Assembly (NCBI GenBank): GCA_964446945.1
Contig: CAYUQO010000007.1
Span: 123,200-187,199, forward strand
Reading direction: 5' to 3'
Source of the DNA: CAIYRG01 sp964446945
GTDB lineage: Bacteria; Pseudomonadota; Alphaproteobacteria; Micropepsales; Micropepsaceae
Length of the DNA: 64,000 nucleotides
The notes under the pieces are model-generated. The model did no database searches, had not been told where the DNA came from, and worked only from the letters and a program-made list of their open reading frames with translations. Below are positions 1-8,232 of this stretch, in pieces (the first letter of the stretch is position 1; each line of letters begins with the position of its first letter). Both the position numbers and the translations under genes were made by a program.

Positions 1-2
1 GC

Positions 3-365
3 CCGCTGACATTGCGCACGGCGGCGGCTGTTCCGAACCGCGTCGGCGCAGGCGGATCGTTCCACGGCGGCGGCCTGGTGACCGACAATGCCAACAGCCC
101 TCACCTTCTGGCATCGAAGATCAAGGCGAAGTTCTATTTCGGAATCGCTTCCAATGACGACATGCGTCAGCCCGATGCCAAGGACAAATTGAACGCGGCA
201 TTTGCGGCCGCGGGCAACCCGGCCGAGATCGAAGTCTACAAAGAGAGGCTGCACGGCTGGACCGTTCCCGATATGCCGGTGCAGCAGCCCGCCATCTATC
301 ACATGGCGGACGCCGAGCGCGCCTGGACGCATCTGTTCACGTTGTACAAGACCGCGCTGGCCTGA
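3..365 (+). CDS. Dienelactone hydrolase family protein (3' part only)
   Basis: The reading frame is open from the first bases of the window, so the 5' end lies outside it. About 120 C-terminal residues are visible. They show the segment GAGGSFHGGGLVTD, then an Asp in the 'GIASNDD' stretch and a His in 'ERLHGW', which match the Asp and His of the Cys-Asp-His triad of dienelactone hydrolases. The nucleophile region should lie upstream and cannot be seen. Family members hydrolyse dienelactones or other small esters in the cytoplasm; the substrate here is unknown. The gene ends at a TGA and faces the convergent metallo-hydrolase gene about 58 bp away. Confidence 0.8.
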   Translation, partial: PLTLRTAAAVPNRVGAGGSFHGGGLVTDNANSPHLLASKIKAKFYFGIASNDDMRQPDAKDKLNAAFAAAGNPAEIEVYKERLHGWTVPDMPVQQPAIYHMADAERAWTHLFTLYKTALA

Positions 366-423
366 TTTTCCGCGCCATTGTGTGAACGAGCGGCTCGGCG
401 AACTCTCGCCGGGCCGCTTTCAT

Positions 424-1437
424 TCAGAATTCCATCAGGTCCTTTGCAATCACGACCGCGCCGGCAAAATATTTGCGCACACCTGCGGCATAGCGGGCGT
501 AATCGTCATCCGGATTGGCCGTGCCAAGGATGTGCGTGAGCACCACCTTCTTCACGCCCGCGCGCTGGGCCATTTTGCCGACTTCTTCGGGCGTGACATG
601 CTCTTCCGTCATATGACGTATGAATGCAGCCTGTTCGGCGGGTGACAGTCGCTGCCAGTCGCCGTTGCTTATGCGGCGCTGCTTTGCTTCTTCGGGACTA
701 TTGACTTCGGACACCAGCAGGTCGGCGCCCTGGGCAAGTCTGGTCACGGCGTCACTCGGCCCGGTGTCTCCGGTCAATACAATGGACCGTCCGGCTCCTT
801 CAAACCGGTAGGCATAGGATTTGAACCGGCCATAGGCGGGCGTTCCGGGCTGGAAGTGGAAATGCGCATTCTCCACCGCCCTCACGGTCACATTCGCGTC
901 CCGGTAAATCTCTCCCGTCCCGACGTCGTGGCTTGCGATCATGTCGCGCACCGGCTGCGTCTGTGTCCCTTCGCTGGTGCGGATGTCGGAATTGACATTG
1001 AGATAGCCGATGATCGCGCGGGTCAGAATATCCGTACCCGGAGGGCCATATATGTTGACCTTGCTCGTTCGGTTCGCGTCGAACTGGACCTGCAGCAGGC
1101 TTGGCAAGCCGCCGGTATGATCGCTGTGCGCGTGAGTGATGAAAATCGTGCCGATATCGCGAATCCGCACGCCAGCGCGCGTCAGGCGGCGAACGACGCC
1201 ATCACCGGCGTCGACCAGATAATAGGCACCATTGACGATCAGCAGGTTGGAGTTTTGCGCACGGCCCACAGTCGGATTCGGGCCGCTTCGCGTGCCCAGC
1301 GTGATCAGGCGCATACCGCCGGCCGGCGCAGCAGATGCAGTCGCGCTACCTATGCTTGCCGCAAGCACGAGTGCCATAGCGGTTGCCAATATCCATTGGC
1401 CAATCGCCCGCGACACATATTGAGCACGCCGCGCCAT
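424..1437 (-). CDS. Secreted metallo-beta-lactamase-fold hydrolase
   Basis: A 337-residue protein when started at the ATG at 1437. The frame is open further upstream, but that part is Arg/Ser/Cys-rich and overlaps a better small gene, so I prefer this start. Residues about 10-38 form a signal peptide or membrane anchor (WILATAMALVLAASIG, then Ala/Ser). The metal-binding motif HAHSDH is at residues 102-107, with a later 'TGDTG' Asp and 'LTHILG' His completing the dinuclear site of the MBL fold. It resembles the arylsulfatase AtsA/RNase Z-like branch, but the substrate cannot be assigned. A 43-codon gene ends 22 bp upstream on the same strand, so the two are probably co-transcribed. Confidence 0.82.
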   Translation of the reverse strand: MARRAQYVSRAIGQWILATAMALVLAASIGSATASAAPAGGMRLITLGTRSGPNPTVGRAQNSNLLIVNGAYYLVDAGDGVVRRLTRAGVRIRDIGTIFITHAHSDHTGGLPSLLQVQFDANRTSKVNIYGPPGTDILTRAIIGYLNVNSDIRTSEGTQTQPVRDMIASHDVGTGEIYRDANVTVRAVENAHFHFQPGTPAYGRFKSYAYRFEGAGRSIVLTGDTGPSDAVTRLAQGADLLVSEVNSPEEAKQRRISNGDWQRLSPAEQAAFIRHMTEEHVTPEEVGKMAQRAGVKKVVLTHILGTANPDDDYARYAAGVRKYFAGAVVIAKDLMEF

Positions 1438-1459
1438 GCCCGCCCGGCAGAAGCTCGGG

Positions 1460-1591
1460 CTACATGCTGGAAAGCGAGAAAAAGAACGCGAACAACGCGC
1501 TGAAAAGCACCAGCCCCGGAATGGTGAACACGAGAACATCGCGCACCGTGAATGGCTCCGGAATGGCGGTGGATGAATTCGGTTGTGCCAA
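1460..1591 (-). CDS. Small single-span membrane protein (43 aa, TTG start)
   Basis: A 43-codon frame starting with TTG at 1591, preceded by a clear GGGAG Shine-Dalgarno 8-10 nt upstream. The N-terminus is polar (Ala-Gln-Pro-Asn-Ser-Ser), followed by 'FTVRDVLVFTIPGLVLF' and a hydrophobic run up to the terminal Ser-Ser-Met, so one transmembrane helix is likely. It ends 22 bp before the MBL-fold hydrolase start, suggesting a bicistronic transcript. Function unknown. The Shine-Dalgarno, the hydrophobic helix and the operon-like spacing support it, but no homolog is recalled. Confidence 0.55.
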   Translation of the reverse strand: MAQPNSSTAIPEPFTVRDVLVFTIPGLVLFSALFAFFFSLSSM

Positions 1592-1718
1592 GGTCTTTCT
1601 CCCAATGATTAAAAAGCCATGCTGTCCGCCGGAGCAAACCGCAGAACTGTCTCAACTGTAGAGCATTTTCCGGTTTTTTGGAGTCGCAATATGACTGCGG
1701 CCGCGGCCAAGCCAGATG

Positions 1719-2012
1719 CTACTCGCCACCATCGCCATTGTTCAGGCGCTCGCGCAATTCCTTGCCGGTGCGGAAGAACGGCACGCGCTTTTCGCCAACG
1801 GCGACTGCCGCCCCGGTGCGCGGGTTGCGGCCCTGACGCGCCGGCCGCACTTTTACGGAGAAGGCGCCGAAACCGCGCAGCTCAACCCGGTCGCCGCTTG
1901 CCAGCGCCGAGGCAATTTCGTCGAGCACGGTCGAAACGATGCGTTCGACATCGCGGTGATAAAGATTGGGATAGCGTTCCGCCAGCCGCGTCACCAATTC
2001 GGATTTGATCAT
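1719..2012 (-). CDS. ihfB: Integration host factor subunit beta
   Basis: A 97-residue DNA-bending protein of the HU/IHF family, started at the ATG giving MIKSELVTRLAERYPNL; earlier in-frame codons are not family-like. The signature region 'GFGAFSVKVRPARQGRNP' is intact and contains the beta-arm with the Arg-Asn-Pro tip that intercalates at DNA kinks. 'MIKSELV' and the 'LYHRDVERIV' segment match the beta rather than the alpha subunit. IHF acts as an alpha/beta heterodimer in nucleoid architecture, promoter activation and recombination. The gene lies alone between the MBL gene and the divergent NHL gene; ihfA is not in the window. Confidence 0.95.
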   Translation of the reverse strand: MIKSELVTRLAERYPNLYHRDVERIVSTVLDEIASALASGDRVELRGFGAFSVKVRPARQGRNPRTGAAVAVGEKRVPFFRTGKELRERLNNGDGGE

Positions 2013-2208
2013 CTCTTCGCCCCCGGGCTTCGCAAGCATAGCCGCCGCCGTCCCGTTAACCTGCCAAACCTGGAACCCAACGTCAACCAGTGAAATCCCT
2101 TAAGCTGCTCAGAAACAAGCATTTTGGCGAAGTTGTCCCGGTGCGGCGTGTACGTATTTGTGGCGCTGGTGTAACTTCGCCGGCGACAGATCATCGGGAG
2201 GAGATTCC

Positions 2209-3216
2209 ATGCGTTCCGCATCCAAGAAACTTGCGCTGGCACTGCTCGCATCGGCCGCCATGGCCGCTGAAGCACACGCGCAGGCCAGCTATCCTTGCGT
2301 CAATGATGGGCCCGATCCATACCACCTTGCCGGCAACTGGGCACAGACGCCGCGTCCGTTCGGGCCGGTCAACGCGGTAACCGTGGATTCGCACGACAAC
2401 ATCTGGGTCTTTGACCGTTGCGGCGCGCAAGGCTGCTCCGGCAACAATATCGCGCCGATTTTCGAAATCGGTTCGAACGGCAAGACCATGAAGAATTTCG
2501 GCGGCGGCGAGTTCGCCAGCGCGCATGGCATTGCGGTGGACAAGGACGGCAATGTCTGGGCTGCCGATTTCCAGGCCAAGGACGGCAAGGGAATGCAGGT
2601 CATCAAGTTCTCGCCGGATGGCAAGGTTTTGCTGAAACTCGGCAAAGCCGGCGAAGCCGGAATGGGTAATGATGAGTTCAATCAGCCGACCGGCGTGGCA
2701 CAACTCTCAAACGGCGATATCGTCATCATCGAAGGCCACGGCTCGAAGCTGAACAAGTCGCGCGTCGACATTTACAGCAAGGACGGCAAATTCCTCACCA
2801 CCTTCGCGTCTCATGGCAAGGGCGATGGGCAACTGACCGAACCACATGCGGTCACAGTCGATCGTCAGGACCATATCTATGTCGCGGATCGCACCAGCAA
2901 CCGGATCAATGTTTATGACCGCACCGGAAAGCTGCTTGCGAGCTGGAAGCAATTCGGCCGGCCCAGCGGAATTTTCGTCGACAAGAATGACATGATCTAT
3001 GTCGCGGATTCGCAGTCGGATGAGAAAACCAATCCGGGCTGCAAAATGGGCATCCGCATCGGCAGCGTGAAGGATGGTAAGGTCATGTATTACATTCCGC
3101 CGCCGGCAGACGCGACCGACAAGCTGCCTCCGCCGGAGGGAATCGCGGTGGACTCGCACGGCGACATTTACGCCGCGGCCGTGCAGAGGCAGGAAATCGA
3201 GAAGTTCGTGAAATAG
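2209..3216 (+). CDS. Secreted NHL-repeat beta-propeller protein (paralog 1)
   Basis: 335 residues from the ATG preceded by GGGAGGAG. An N-terminal signal peptide (KKLALALLASAAMAAEAHA, cleavage near Ala-Gln-Ala) exports it. The body is built from NHL-type blades, each with a 'VDxxDNIWVxD / FSPDGKVLLKLG' pattern. The mature protein begins with the motif PCVNDGPDPYHL, also present in the next gene. It resembles bacterial proteins annotated as peptidyl-alpha-hydroxyglycine alpha-amidating lyase-like, but enzymatic activity is not established and a binding or scaffold role is equally possible. A strong hairpin terminator follows, then a paralogous gene. Confidence 0.85.
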   Translation: MRSASKKLALALLASAAMAAEAHAQASYPCVNDGPDPYHLAGNWAQTPRPFGPVNAVTVDSHDNIWVFDRCGAQGCSGNNIAPIFEIGSNGKTMKNFGGGEFASAHGIAVDKDGNVWAADFQAKDGKGMQVIKFSPDGKVLLKLGKAGEAGMGNDEFNQPTGVAQLSNGDIVIIEGHGSKLNKSRVDIYSKDGKFLTTFASHGKGDGQLTEPHAVTVDRQDHIYVADRTSNRINVYDRTGKLLASWKQFGRPSGIFVDKNDMIYVADSQSDEKTNPGCKMGIRIGSVKDGKVMYYIPPPADATDKLPPPEGIAVDSHGDIYAAAVQRQEIEKFVK

Positions 3217-3228
3217 CAGGTTGAAGCG

Positions 3229-3257
3229 AAGGCGCCCGCTTAACGCGGGCGCCTTTT
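3229..3257 (+). terminator. Rho-independent terminator between the NHL paralogs
   Basis: Stem of GGCGCCCGC (3231-3239) paired with GCGGGCGCC (3245-3253), extended by flanking A-T pairs, with loop TTAAC and followed by TTTT. It lies 15 bp after the first NHL stop and 17 bp before the second NHL start, so it should end or attenuate transcription between the paralogs. Confidence 0.85.
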
Positions 3258-3273
3258 CTATCGGGAGGGAATC

Positions 3274-4296
3274 ATGCGCGCCGCACTCACTGCATTGACC
3301 ATCGCACTGCTGGGCACAGCCGGTTTTGGAGATGCCGCTACCGCGCAGGACATTCCTTGCGTCAATGACGCTCCCAATCCCTATCATCTTGTGAATGACT
3401 GGACGCACATGCCGCGCGCCTGGGCGCCTACCAACAATGTCTATGTCGACGCCAAAGACGATATCTGGGTGATGGATCGCTGCGACGACAAAGGCTGTCT
3501 CAATTCCACCAATTCGCCGATCTGGGAATTGTCGGCCGACGGCAAGGTGATGAAGAATTTCGGCGCCGGAGAGTTTGCATTTCCGCATACGGTGAAACCG
3601 GATGCGGAAGGCAATATCTGGGCGATCGATGGCGATGCGCGCGGCGGCAAAGGCGATCAGGTGTTCAAATTCTCACCCGACGGCAAGTTGCTGCTGACCC
3701 TTGGCAAAGCGGGACAGGCGGGCACCGGCGCCGATGTTTTCGATCGTCCCACGGGGATCGCATTCGCACCGAATGGCGACATTTTCATTTCGGAAGGCCA
3801 TGCGCCGGGCTTCGGCAATTCCCGGATCATGAAGTTCGACAGCAATGGCAAGTTCATCAAAAGCTTCGGTCATCTGGGATCCGGCGATGGCGAGTTGAAG
3901 GGGCCGCACGTGCTTGCGTTCGATTCACAGGGCCGCCTGTTTGTCGCCGACCGCAGCAACAGCCGGGTCGATATCTTCAATCAGGACGGCAAATTCCTCG
4001 CGGCGTGGAAGCAGTTCGGCCGGCCCAGCGGCATTTTCATCGACCGCAATGATGTGCTTTATGTTTCGGATTCCGAATCCGAAACGGCGCCCGGCAAAGA
4101 TACCAATAATCCGGGCTGCAAACGCGGCATTCGTGTCGGAAGCGCCAGGACCGGCAAAGTCGATTACTACATTCCGCCGCCGCCGGTATCCGACCCGAAA
4201 TTTCCGCCACCGGAGGGCGTAGCCGCGGATTCCCACGGCAACATCTATGCCGCCGCTGTTCCGGCCAGGTCGGTGTACAAATACGTCAGGAACTGA
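3274..4296 (+). CDS. Secreted NHL-repeat beta-propeller protein (paralog 2)
   Basis: 340 residues, ATG preceded by GGGAGGG. The signal peptide ends near 'AATA-QD', and the mature chain starts PCVNDAPNPYHLVNDW, parallel to the upstream gene. NHL blades recur with 'VDAKDDIWVMDRC', 'FSPDGKLLLTLGKAG' and 'WKQFGRPSGIF' patterns; the last is shared exactly with paralog 1. The C-terminal 'PPPEG(V/I)A.DSHG.IYAAAV' is shared as well. The pair clearly arose by tandem duplication but has diverged along its full length. Its last 11 bp overlap the end of the convergent carbonic anhydrase gene. Function unknown; a periplasmic or extracellular propeller is the supported description. Confidence 0.85.
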   Translation: MRAALTALTIALLGTAGFGDAATAQDIPCVNDAPNPYHLVNDWTHMPRAWAPTNNVYVDAKDDIWVMDRCDDKGCLNSTNSPIWELSADGKVMKNFGAGEFAFPHTVKPDAEGNIWAIDGDARGGKGDQVFKFSPDGKLLLTLGKAGQAGTGADVFDRPTGIAFAPNGDIFISEGHAPGFGNSRIMKFDSNGKFIKSFGHLGSGDGELKGPHVLAFDSQGRLFVADRSNSRVDIFNQDGKFLAAWKQFGRPSGIFIDRNDVLYVSDSESETAPGKDTNNPGCKRGIRVGSARTGKVDYYIPPPPVSDPKFPPPEGVAADSHGNIYAAAVPARSVYKYVRN

Positions 4297-4966
4297 ACCG
4301 CCCGGTTAGTCGTGGTGCGTTCAGCGCCCGCGTAAATACCTGTTCGATTTCGCCGGGCCCGGAGACCGTCACTTCGAGATCCGACAAGCGGCCATTGTGG
4401 ATGCCGTAGATCCATCCGTGTACGGCAACATTCTGGCCGCGGCGCCAGGCGCGCTCCAGAATGGTCGTCTGGCAGACGTGGCGGACCTGTTCGATCACGT
4501 TGATTTCGCAGAGTACGTCCACGCGCTCGCTGTCGCGAACGGCCTGAAGTTCGGCATTATGGCGCATCCCGAGTTCGTATAGCGGATATAGCCAATTGCC
4601 GATCAGGCTGGTCTGGCGCGGCTGCAGCGCGGCCGTGACTCCACCGCAGCCATAATGACCGCAGATGATGATGTGCCGCACGCCGAGAGCTTCGACCGCG
4701 TATTGCACCACGGCAAGACAGTTGAAATCGACATGCATCACCTGGTTGGCGACATTTCGATGCACGAAGACTTCGCCCGGCAAGACGTCGATGATTTCGT
4801 TGGCGGGCACGCGGCTGTCGGAACAACCGATCCAAAGAACCTCCGGCGATTGCTGTGCCGCGAGCCGTTCAAAAAAACCGGGCCGCTCTTTGGCGATGCG
4901 CTCGGCCCATTTGCGATTGTTCTCGAGCAGGCGGGCAAGCGTGCGATCGTGGTCTGAACCGGGCAT
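4286..4966 (-). CDS. can: Beta-class carbonic anhydrase
   Basis: 226 residues if started at MPGSDHDRTLARLLENN, which aligns with the start of E. coli Can; an ATG 45 bp further upstream (5011) is also possible, and neither has a strong Shine-Dalgarno. Zinc and catalytic residues are all present: Cys48, Asp50 and Arg52 in CSDSRVP, and His104 and Cys107 in HYGCGG. The 'HVDFNCLAVVQYAVEALGV' stretch is also Can-like. It interconverts CO2 and bicarbonate in the cytoplasm, supplying bicarbonate for carboxylases. It diverges from an OFA-type transporter gene, and its 3' end overlaps the NHL gene tail-to-tail. Confidence 0.93.
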   Translation of the reverse strand: MPGSDHDRTLARLLENNRKWAERIAKERPGFFERLAAQQSPEVLWIGCSDSRVPANEIIDVLPGEVFVHRNVANQVMHVDFNCLAVVQYAVEALGVRHIIICGHYGCGGVTAALQPRQTSLIGNWLYPLYELGMRHNAELQAVRDSERVDVLCEINVIEQVRHVCQTTILERAWRRGQNVAVHGWIYGIHNGRLSDLEVTVSGPGEIEQVFTRALNAPRLTGRFSS

Positions 4967-5091
4967 GGCGGGTGCAATAAACGCAAATCGGCCCAGCGTC
5001 CAATCGTCCATGCCCCGTCACGGGAACTTCTCTTGACACAGGTTCCCGCCGCAACGCTGAATTGCAACGGAAATGTCCCGGGTAACACATC

Positions 5092-6723
5092 ATGACCGCC
5101 ATTGACGTAGGCCGCGGAAGCGATTTCACGCCGGCTGGATTGCTCGACCGCAGCCGAATCATTGCCCGCCCCGGCTTTAACCGCTGGCTCGTGCCGCCGG
5201 CAGCGCTTGCGATTCACCTGTGCATCGGCATGGCCTATGGCTTCAGCGTGTTCTGGTTGCCGCTGTCGAAAATGCTCGGCCGTGAATGCCGCGACATGTC
5301 TCTCGCCCAGGCCCTGGTGACGACAAGCTGTGACTGGCGCATTTCCGATCTTGGCTGGATGTTCACGCTGTACTTCGTCGTGCTTGGGATTTCCGCCGCG
5401 GCATGGGGCGGCTGGTTGGAACGCGCAGGGCCGCGCAAGGCCGGTTTTGTCGCCGCACTGTGCTGGAGCGGTGGATTTGTTGTTTCAGCCTTCGGTATTG
5501 TTGAGCATCAGCTCTGGCTGATGTGGGTTGGCTCGGGTCTGATCGGCGGCATTGGACTTGGCCTGGGTTACATTTCGCCCGTCTCCACCCTCATCAAATG
5601 GTTTCCCGATCGCCGCGGAATGGCGACCGGCATGGCCATCATGGGTTTCGGTGGCGGCGCCATGATCGGCGCACCGCTTGCCAATCTGCTGATGCAGAAT
5701 TTCAAGAGCGCATCCGGCCCGGGCGTGTGGCAGACATTCCTGGTGTTGGGCGCGATTTATTTCGTGTTCATGATGGGCGGCGCATTTGGCTATCGCCTGC
5801 CGGCGCCGGGCTGGCGGCCTTCAGGCTGGGCGCCGAAACAGGCCGCCGGTATGGTCTCCACCCGGCAGGTGCACCTCCGCGACGCTCACAAGACCGCACA
5901 ATTCTGGCTGATCTGGGCGGTGCTGTGTCTCAATGCCTCGGCCGGAATTGGCGTGCTCGGCATTGCTTCACCGATGCTCCAGGAGATTTTTGGCGGACGC
6001 CTGATCGGCAAGCCGGAGATCGCCTTTACCTCGCTCAGTGCCGGACAACTGACCGCCATCGCGGCGATCGCGGCGGGATTTGCCGGGTTGTTGTCGCTGT
6101 TCAATATCGGCGGCCGTTTCTTCTGGGCGTCACTGTCCGACTACATTGGACGCAAGAACACCTATTACTGCTTCTTCGTCATCGGCATTGTGCTTTACGC
6201 CGCGGCGCCGGCGATGGCTCATGCCGGATCCGTGGCCTTCTTCGTGCTGTTCTTCGGGATCATCATTTCCATGTATGGCGGCGGTTTCTCGACTGTGCCG
6301 GCCTATCTCGCGGATATATTCGGCACCCAATATGTCGGCGCAATCCATGGCCGGTTGCTGACCGCATGGTCGACCGCAGGAATCATCGGGCCGGTGGTGG
6401 TGAACTATATCCGTGAGGCGGAAATCGCAGCGGGCGTTCAGCGCGCTTATGTCTATGACGTCACACTGTACATTCTCGCCGGCTTTCTCGTAGTCGGACT
6501 GGTCTGCAATTGGGCGGTGAAGCCATTGGCGCCGAAATGGTTCATGAGCGAAACTGACGTCGCCGCGCTGCAGCCGGCAGCTACCGCGCCGGAGCCGCTG
6601 ACAACGGAAGCGGCAGCATCTGCGCTCGATGCAAAAACCGTGCTCGCCTGGCTTGCCGTCGGCATACCGCTGGCATGGGGCTTCTGGGTCACGCTGCAAT
6701 CGGCGCTCGTCCTGTTCGGCTGA
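5092..6723 (+). CDS. OFA-family MFS transporter
   Basis: 543 residues with 12 or more predicted transmembrane helices. After a 37-residue cytoplasmic head the first helix reads 'PPAALAIHLCIGMAYGFSVF', typical of the oxalate/formate antiporter family. The 'GLGYISPVSTLIKWFPDRRG' loop is the diagnostic OFA motif, and the second half has 'GGRFFWASLSDYIGRKN'. Compared with OxlT it carries an insertion between helices 1 and 2 containing two Cys, and a C-terminal extension with one more hydrophobic segment. The substrate is probably a small carboxylate but is not proven. It is transcribed divergently from carbonic anhydrase. Confidence 0.85.
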   Translation: MTAIDVGRGSDFTPAGLLDRSRIIARPGFNRWLVPPAALAIHLCIGMAYGFSVFWLPLSKMLGRECRDMSLAQALVTTSCDWRISDLGWMFTLYFVVLGISAAAWGGWLERAGPRKAGFVAALCWSGGFVVSAFGIVEHQLWLMWVGSGLIGGIGLGLGYISPVSTLIKWFPDRRGMATGMAIMGFGGGAMIGAPLANLLMQNFKSASGPGVWQTFLVLGAIYFVFMMGGAFGYRLPAPGWRPSGWAPKQAAGMVSTRQVHLRDAHKTAQFWLIWAVLCLNASAGIGVLGIASPMLQEIFGGRLIGKPEIAFTSLSAGQLTAIAAIAAGFAGLLSLFNIGGRFFWASLSDYIGRKNTYYCFFVIGIVLYAAAPAMAHAGSVAFFVLFFGIIISMYGGGFSTVPAYLADIFGTQYVGAIHGRLLTAWSTAGIIGPVVVNYIREAEIAAGVQRAYVYDVTLYILAGFLVVGLVCNWAVKPLAPKWFMSETDVAALQPAATAPEPLTTEAAASALDAKTVLAWLAVGIPLAWGFWVTLQSALVLFG

Positions 6724-6750
6724 GCAAATATCCGTTGACGGAGTAATTCC

Positions 6751-8052
6751 TTACTCCGGCAGAACGGCGCCTTTGGTTTCGGTCGCAAAGGGCAGCAGCA
6801 ACAGGCCCGCGGCGAAGGCAATTGCGGTCAGCGCAACCGGTGTGCCGAGAGTGCCCATCTGCAGCACGACCGCGCCCAACAGGAAGTTCACGCCGGCGCC
6901 GATAAAGCGGCCGAACGATGTCGCAAATGCAAACGCCGTTGCGCGCACCCTCGTCCCGTATTGCTCCGGCAGCCAGAGGGAAAACACGGCAAAATTCCCG
7001 CCGCCAAAACCGAGGAAAAACAGGATGACCAGAAACGGCAAAAGTCCGTTGTCGAGATAAAAGGCCCAGCCGAAGGCCAATGGGATCGTCACCGCCATGA
7101 TGATGAAATAGAGCGCGAGCGTATTTCGACGGCCAATCCGTTCGGCGATTGGCGGCACCGCGAGACAGCCAAGAATGGTGCCGATGGACAATATGCCTGT
7201 GCCAATCGATGCCATCCGGGCAGCGCCGGCCGCATCCATTCCGGCTTTGCGCGCCAGCTGCACGATCGCGGTTGCTTCGTACACGGCGCCGGCCCACAGA
7301 CCGATGATCGCCACGGTGATCACTGCGACATTCACGATGGTACGCCGGCGATACTTCGCAGAAAACAATTCCGCCAACGGGTTGCTGCGCCGGGCCTCGG
7401 CTTCGTGTGCCTTCCAGCGCTGCGGTTCCTTGACCGAGAACAGCATCCAGATGCCAAGTAGCACCGGAAACAGGCCGCACAGGAACATTGCGCGCCAGCC
7501 ATATGTTGCGCCGATCGTATAGTTCAGCGCTGCGGCGAAGAAGAAACCGAAATAGTAGCCCGTCTGCAAATAGCCGGCGCCCATTTTGCGCCGGTCCTCG
7601 GGCCAGGCTTCCGCAACATAGGTTCCGGCGAGCGCCCACTGGCCGCCAATCCCCACGCCCGACAGGAAGCGGAAGATTCCGAGCTGCCAGATATCCTGCG
7701 AGAACGCCGCCGCGCCGGTGAACACCGAATACATGATCACGGTTGCAGCGAGCGTGGGCGCCCGGCCGAGACGATCGCCGATCGGACCCCAGATGAATGA
7801 GGCACCCCACCCGGCCAGAAATGCTGCGAACAGAATCGAACCGACACTGCCGATTTCGCCCGGTGTCACCGGCAATCCGGATTTGGGAAGCAGCTCCGTC
7901 AGAGCGGGCGCGAGCACCAGCGCGTAAATCACCGAGCCCATGCCATCGAGCATCCAGCCCGACCATGCTGCCCAGAAGCCGACAATCTGCTGCCGGTTCA
8001 GCCTGGTCTTTCCCCCCGTCCGGGCGCCGGTCAGTGGTTCCGCAATTGCCAT
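6751..8052 (-). CDS. MFS transporter, metabolite:H+ symporter type
   Basis: 433 residues, 12 helices. The A-like motif 'GPIGDRLGRAPTLAATV' follows helix 2, and 'RFLSGVGIGGQWALAGTYVAEAWP' in the helix 4-5 region is typical of the SHS/AAHS families that import lactate, sialic acid or aromatic acids. A second 'ERIGRRNTLALYF' copy marks the C-terminal half. The substrate is not predictable. The gene converges with the OFA transporter and is preceded by a 180-bp spacer containing a perfect 17-bp inverted repeat, a possible operator. Confidence 0.82.
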   Translation of the reverse strand: MAIAEPLTGARTGGKTRLNRQQIVGFWAAWSGWMLDGMGSVIYALVLAPALTELLPKSGLPVTPGEIGSVGSILFAAFLAGWGASFIWGPIGDRLGRAPTLAATVIMYSVFTGAAAFSQDIWQLGIFRFLSGVGIGGQWALAGTYVAEAWPEDRRKMGAGYLQTGYYFGFFFAAALNYTIGATYGWRAMFLCGLFPVLLGIWMLFSVKEPQRWKAHEAEARRSNPLAELFSAKYRRRTIVNVAVITVAIIGLWAGAVYEATAIVQLARKAGMDAAGAARMASIGTGILSIGTILGCLAVPPIAERIGRRNTLALYFIIMAVTIPLAFGWAFYLDNGLLPFLVILFFLGFGGGNFAVFSLWLPEQYGTRVRATAFAFATSFGRFIGAGVNFLLGAVVLQMGTLGTPVALTAIAFAAGLLLLPFATETKGAVLPE

Positions 8053-8097
8053 TATCTCACCGCATGATACGTGGATCGAACCCGATTATGCGGCTAT

Positions 8098-8138
8098 TTA
8101 GGACAGTTTGCGATTGGTAGGATCGCAAACTGTCCTAA
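8098..8138. repeat. Perfect 17-bp inverted repeat with 7-nt spacer
   Basis: The arm TTAGGACAGTTTGCGAT (8098-8114) is repeated as its exact reverse complement at 8122-8138, separated by 7 nt. It sits between the divergent MFS gene (start 8052) and the periplasmic protein gene (start 8233). No T-run follows on either strand, so it is not a standard terminator. It may be an operator for a dimeric regulator, or a hairpin element related to the larger palindromic repeats at 16.8 and 27.8 kb, which share the inner CAGTTTGCG sequence. Confidence 0.75.
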
Positions 8139-8232
8139 TTGTTAAGTTGTCGCGTTTTCTGCGCCGAACCGGTAACCACTTCGGCGGAAAACGCTTTGGT
8201 TTTCGCCAACCACCAAATCGGAGTAGCTGCCC

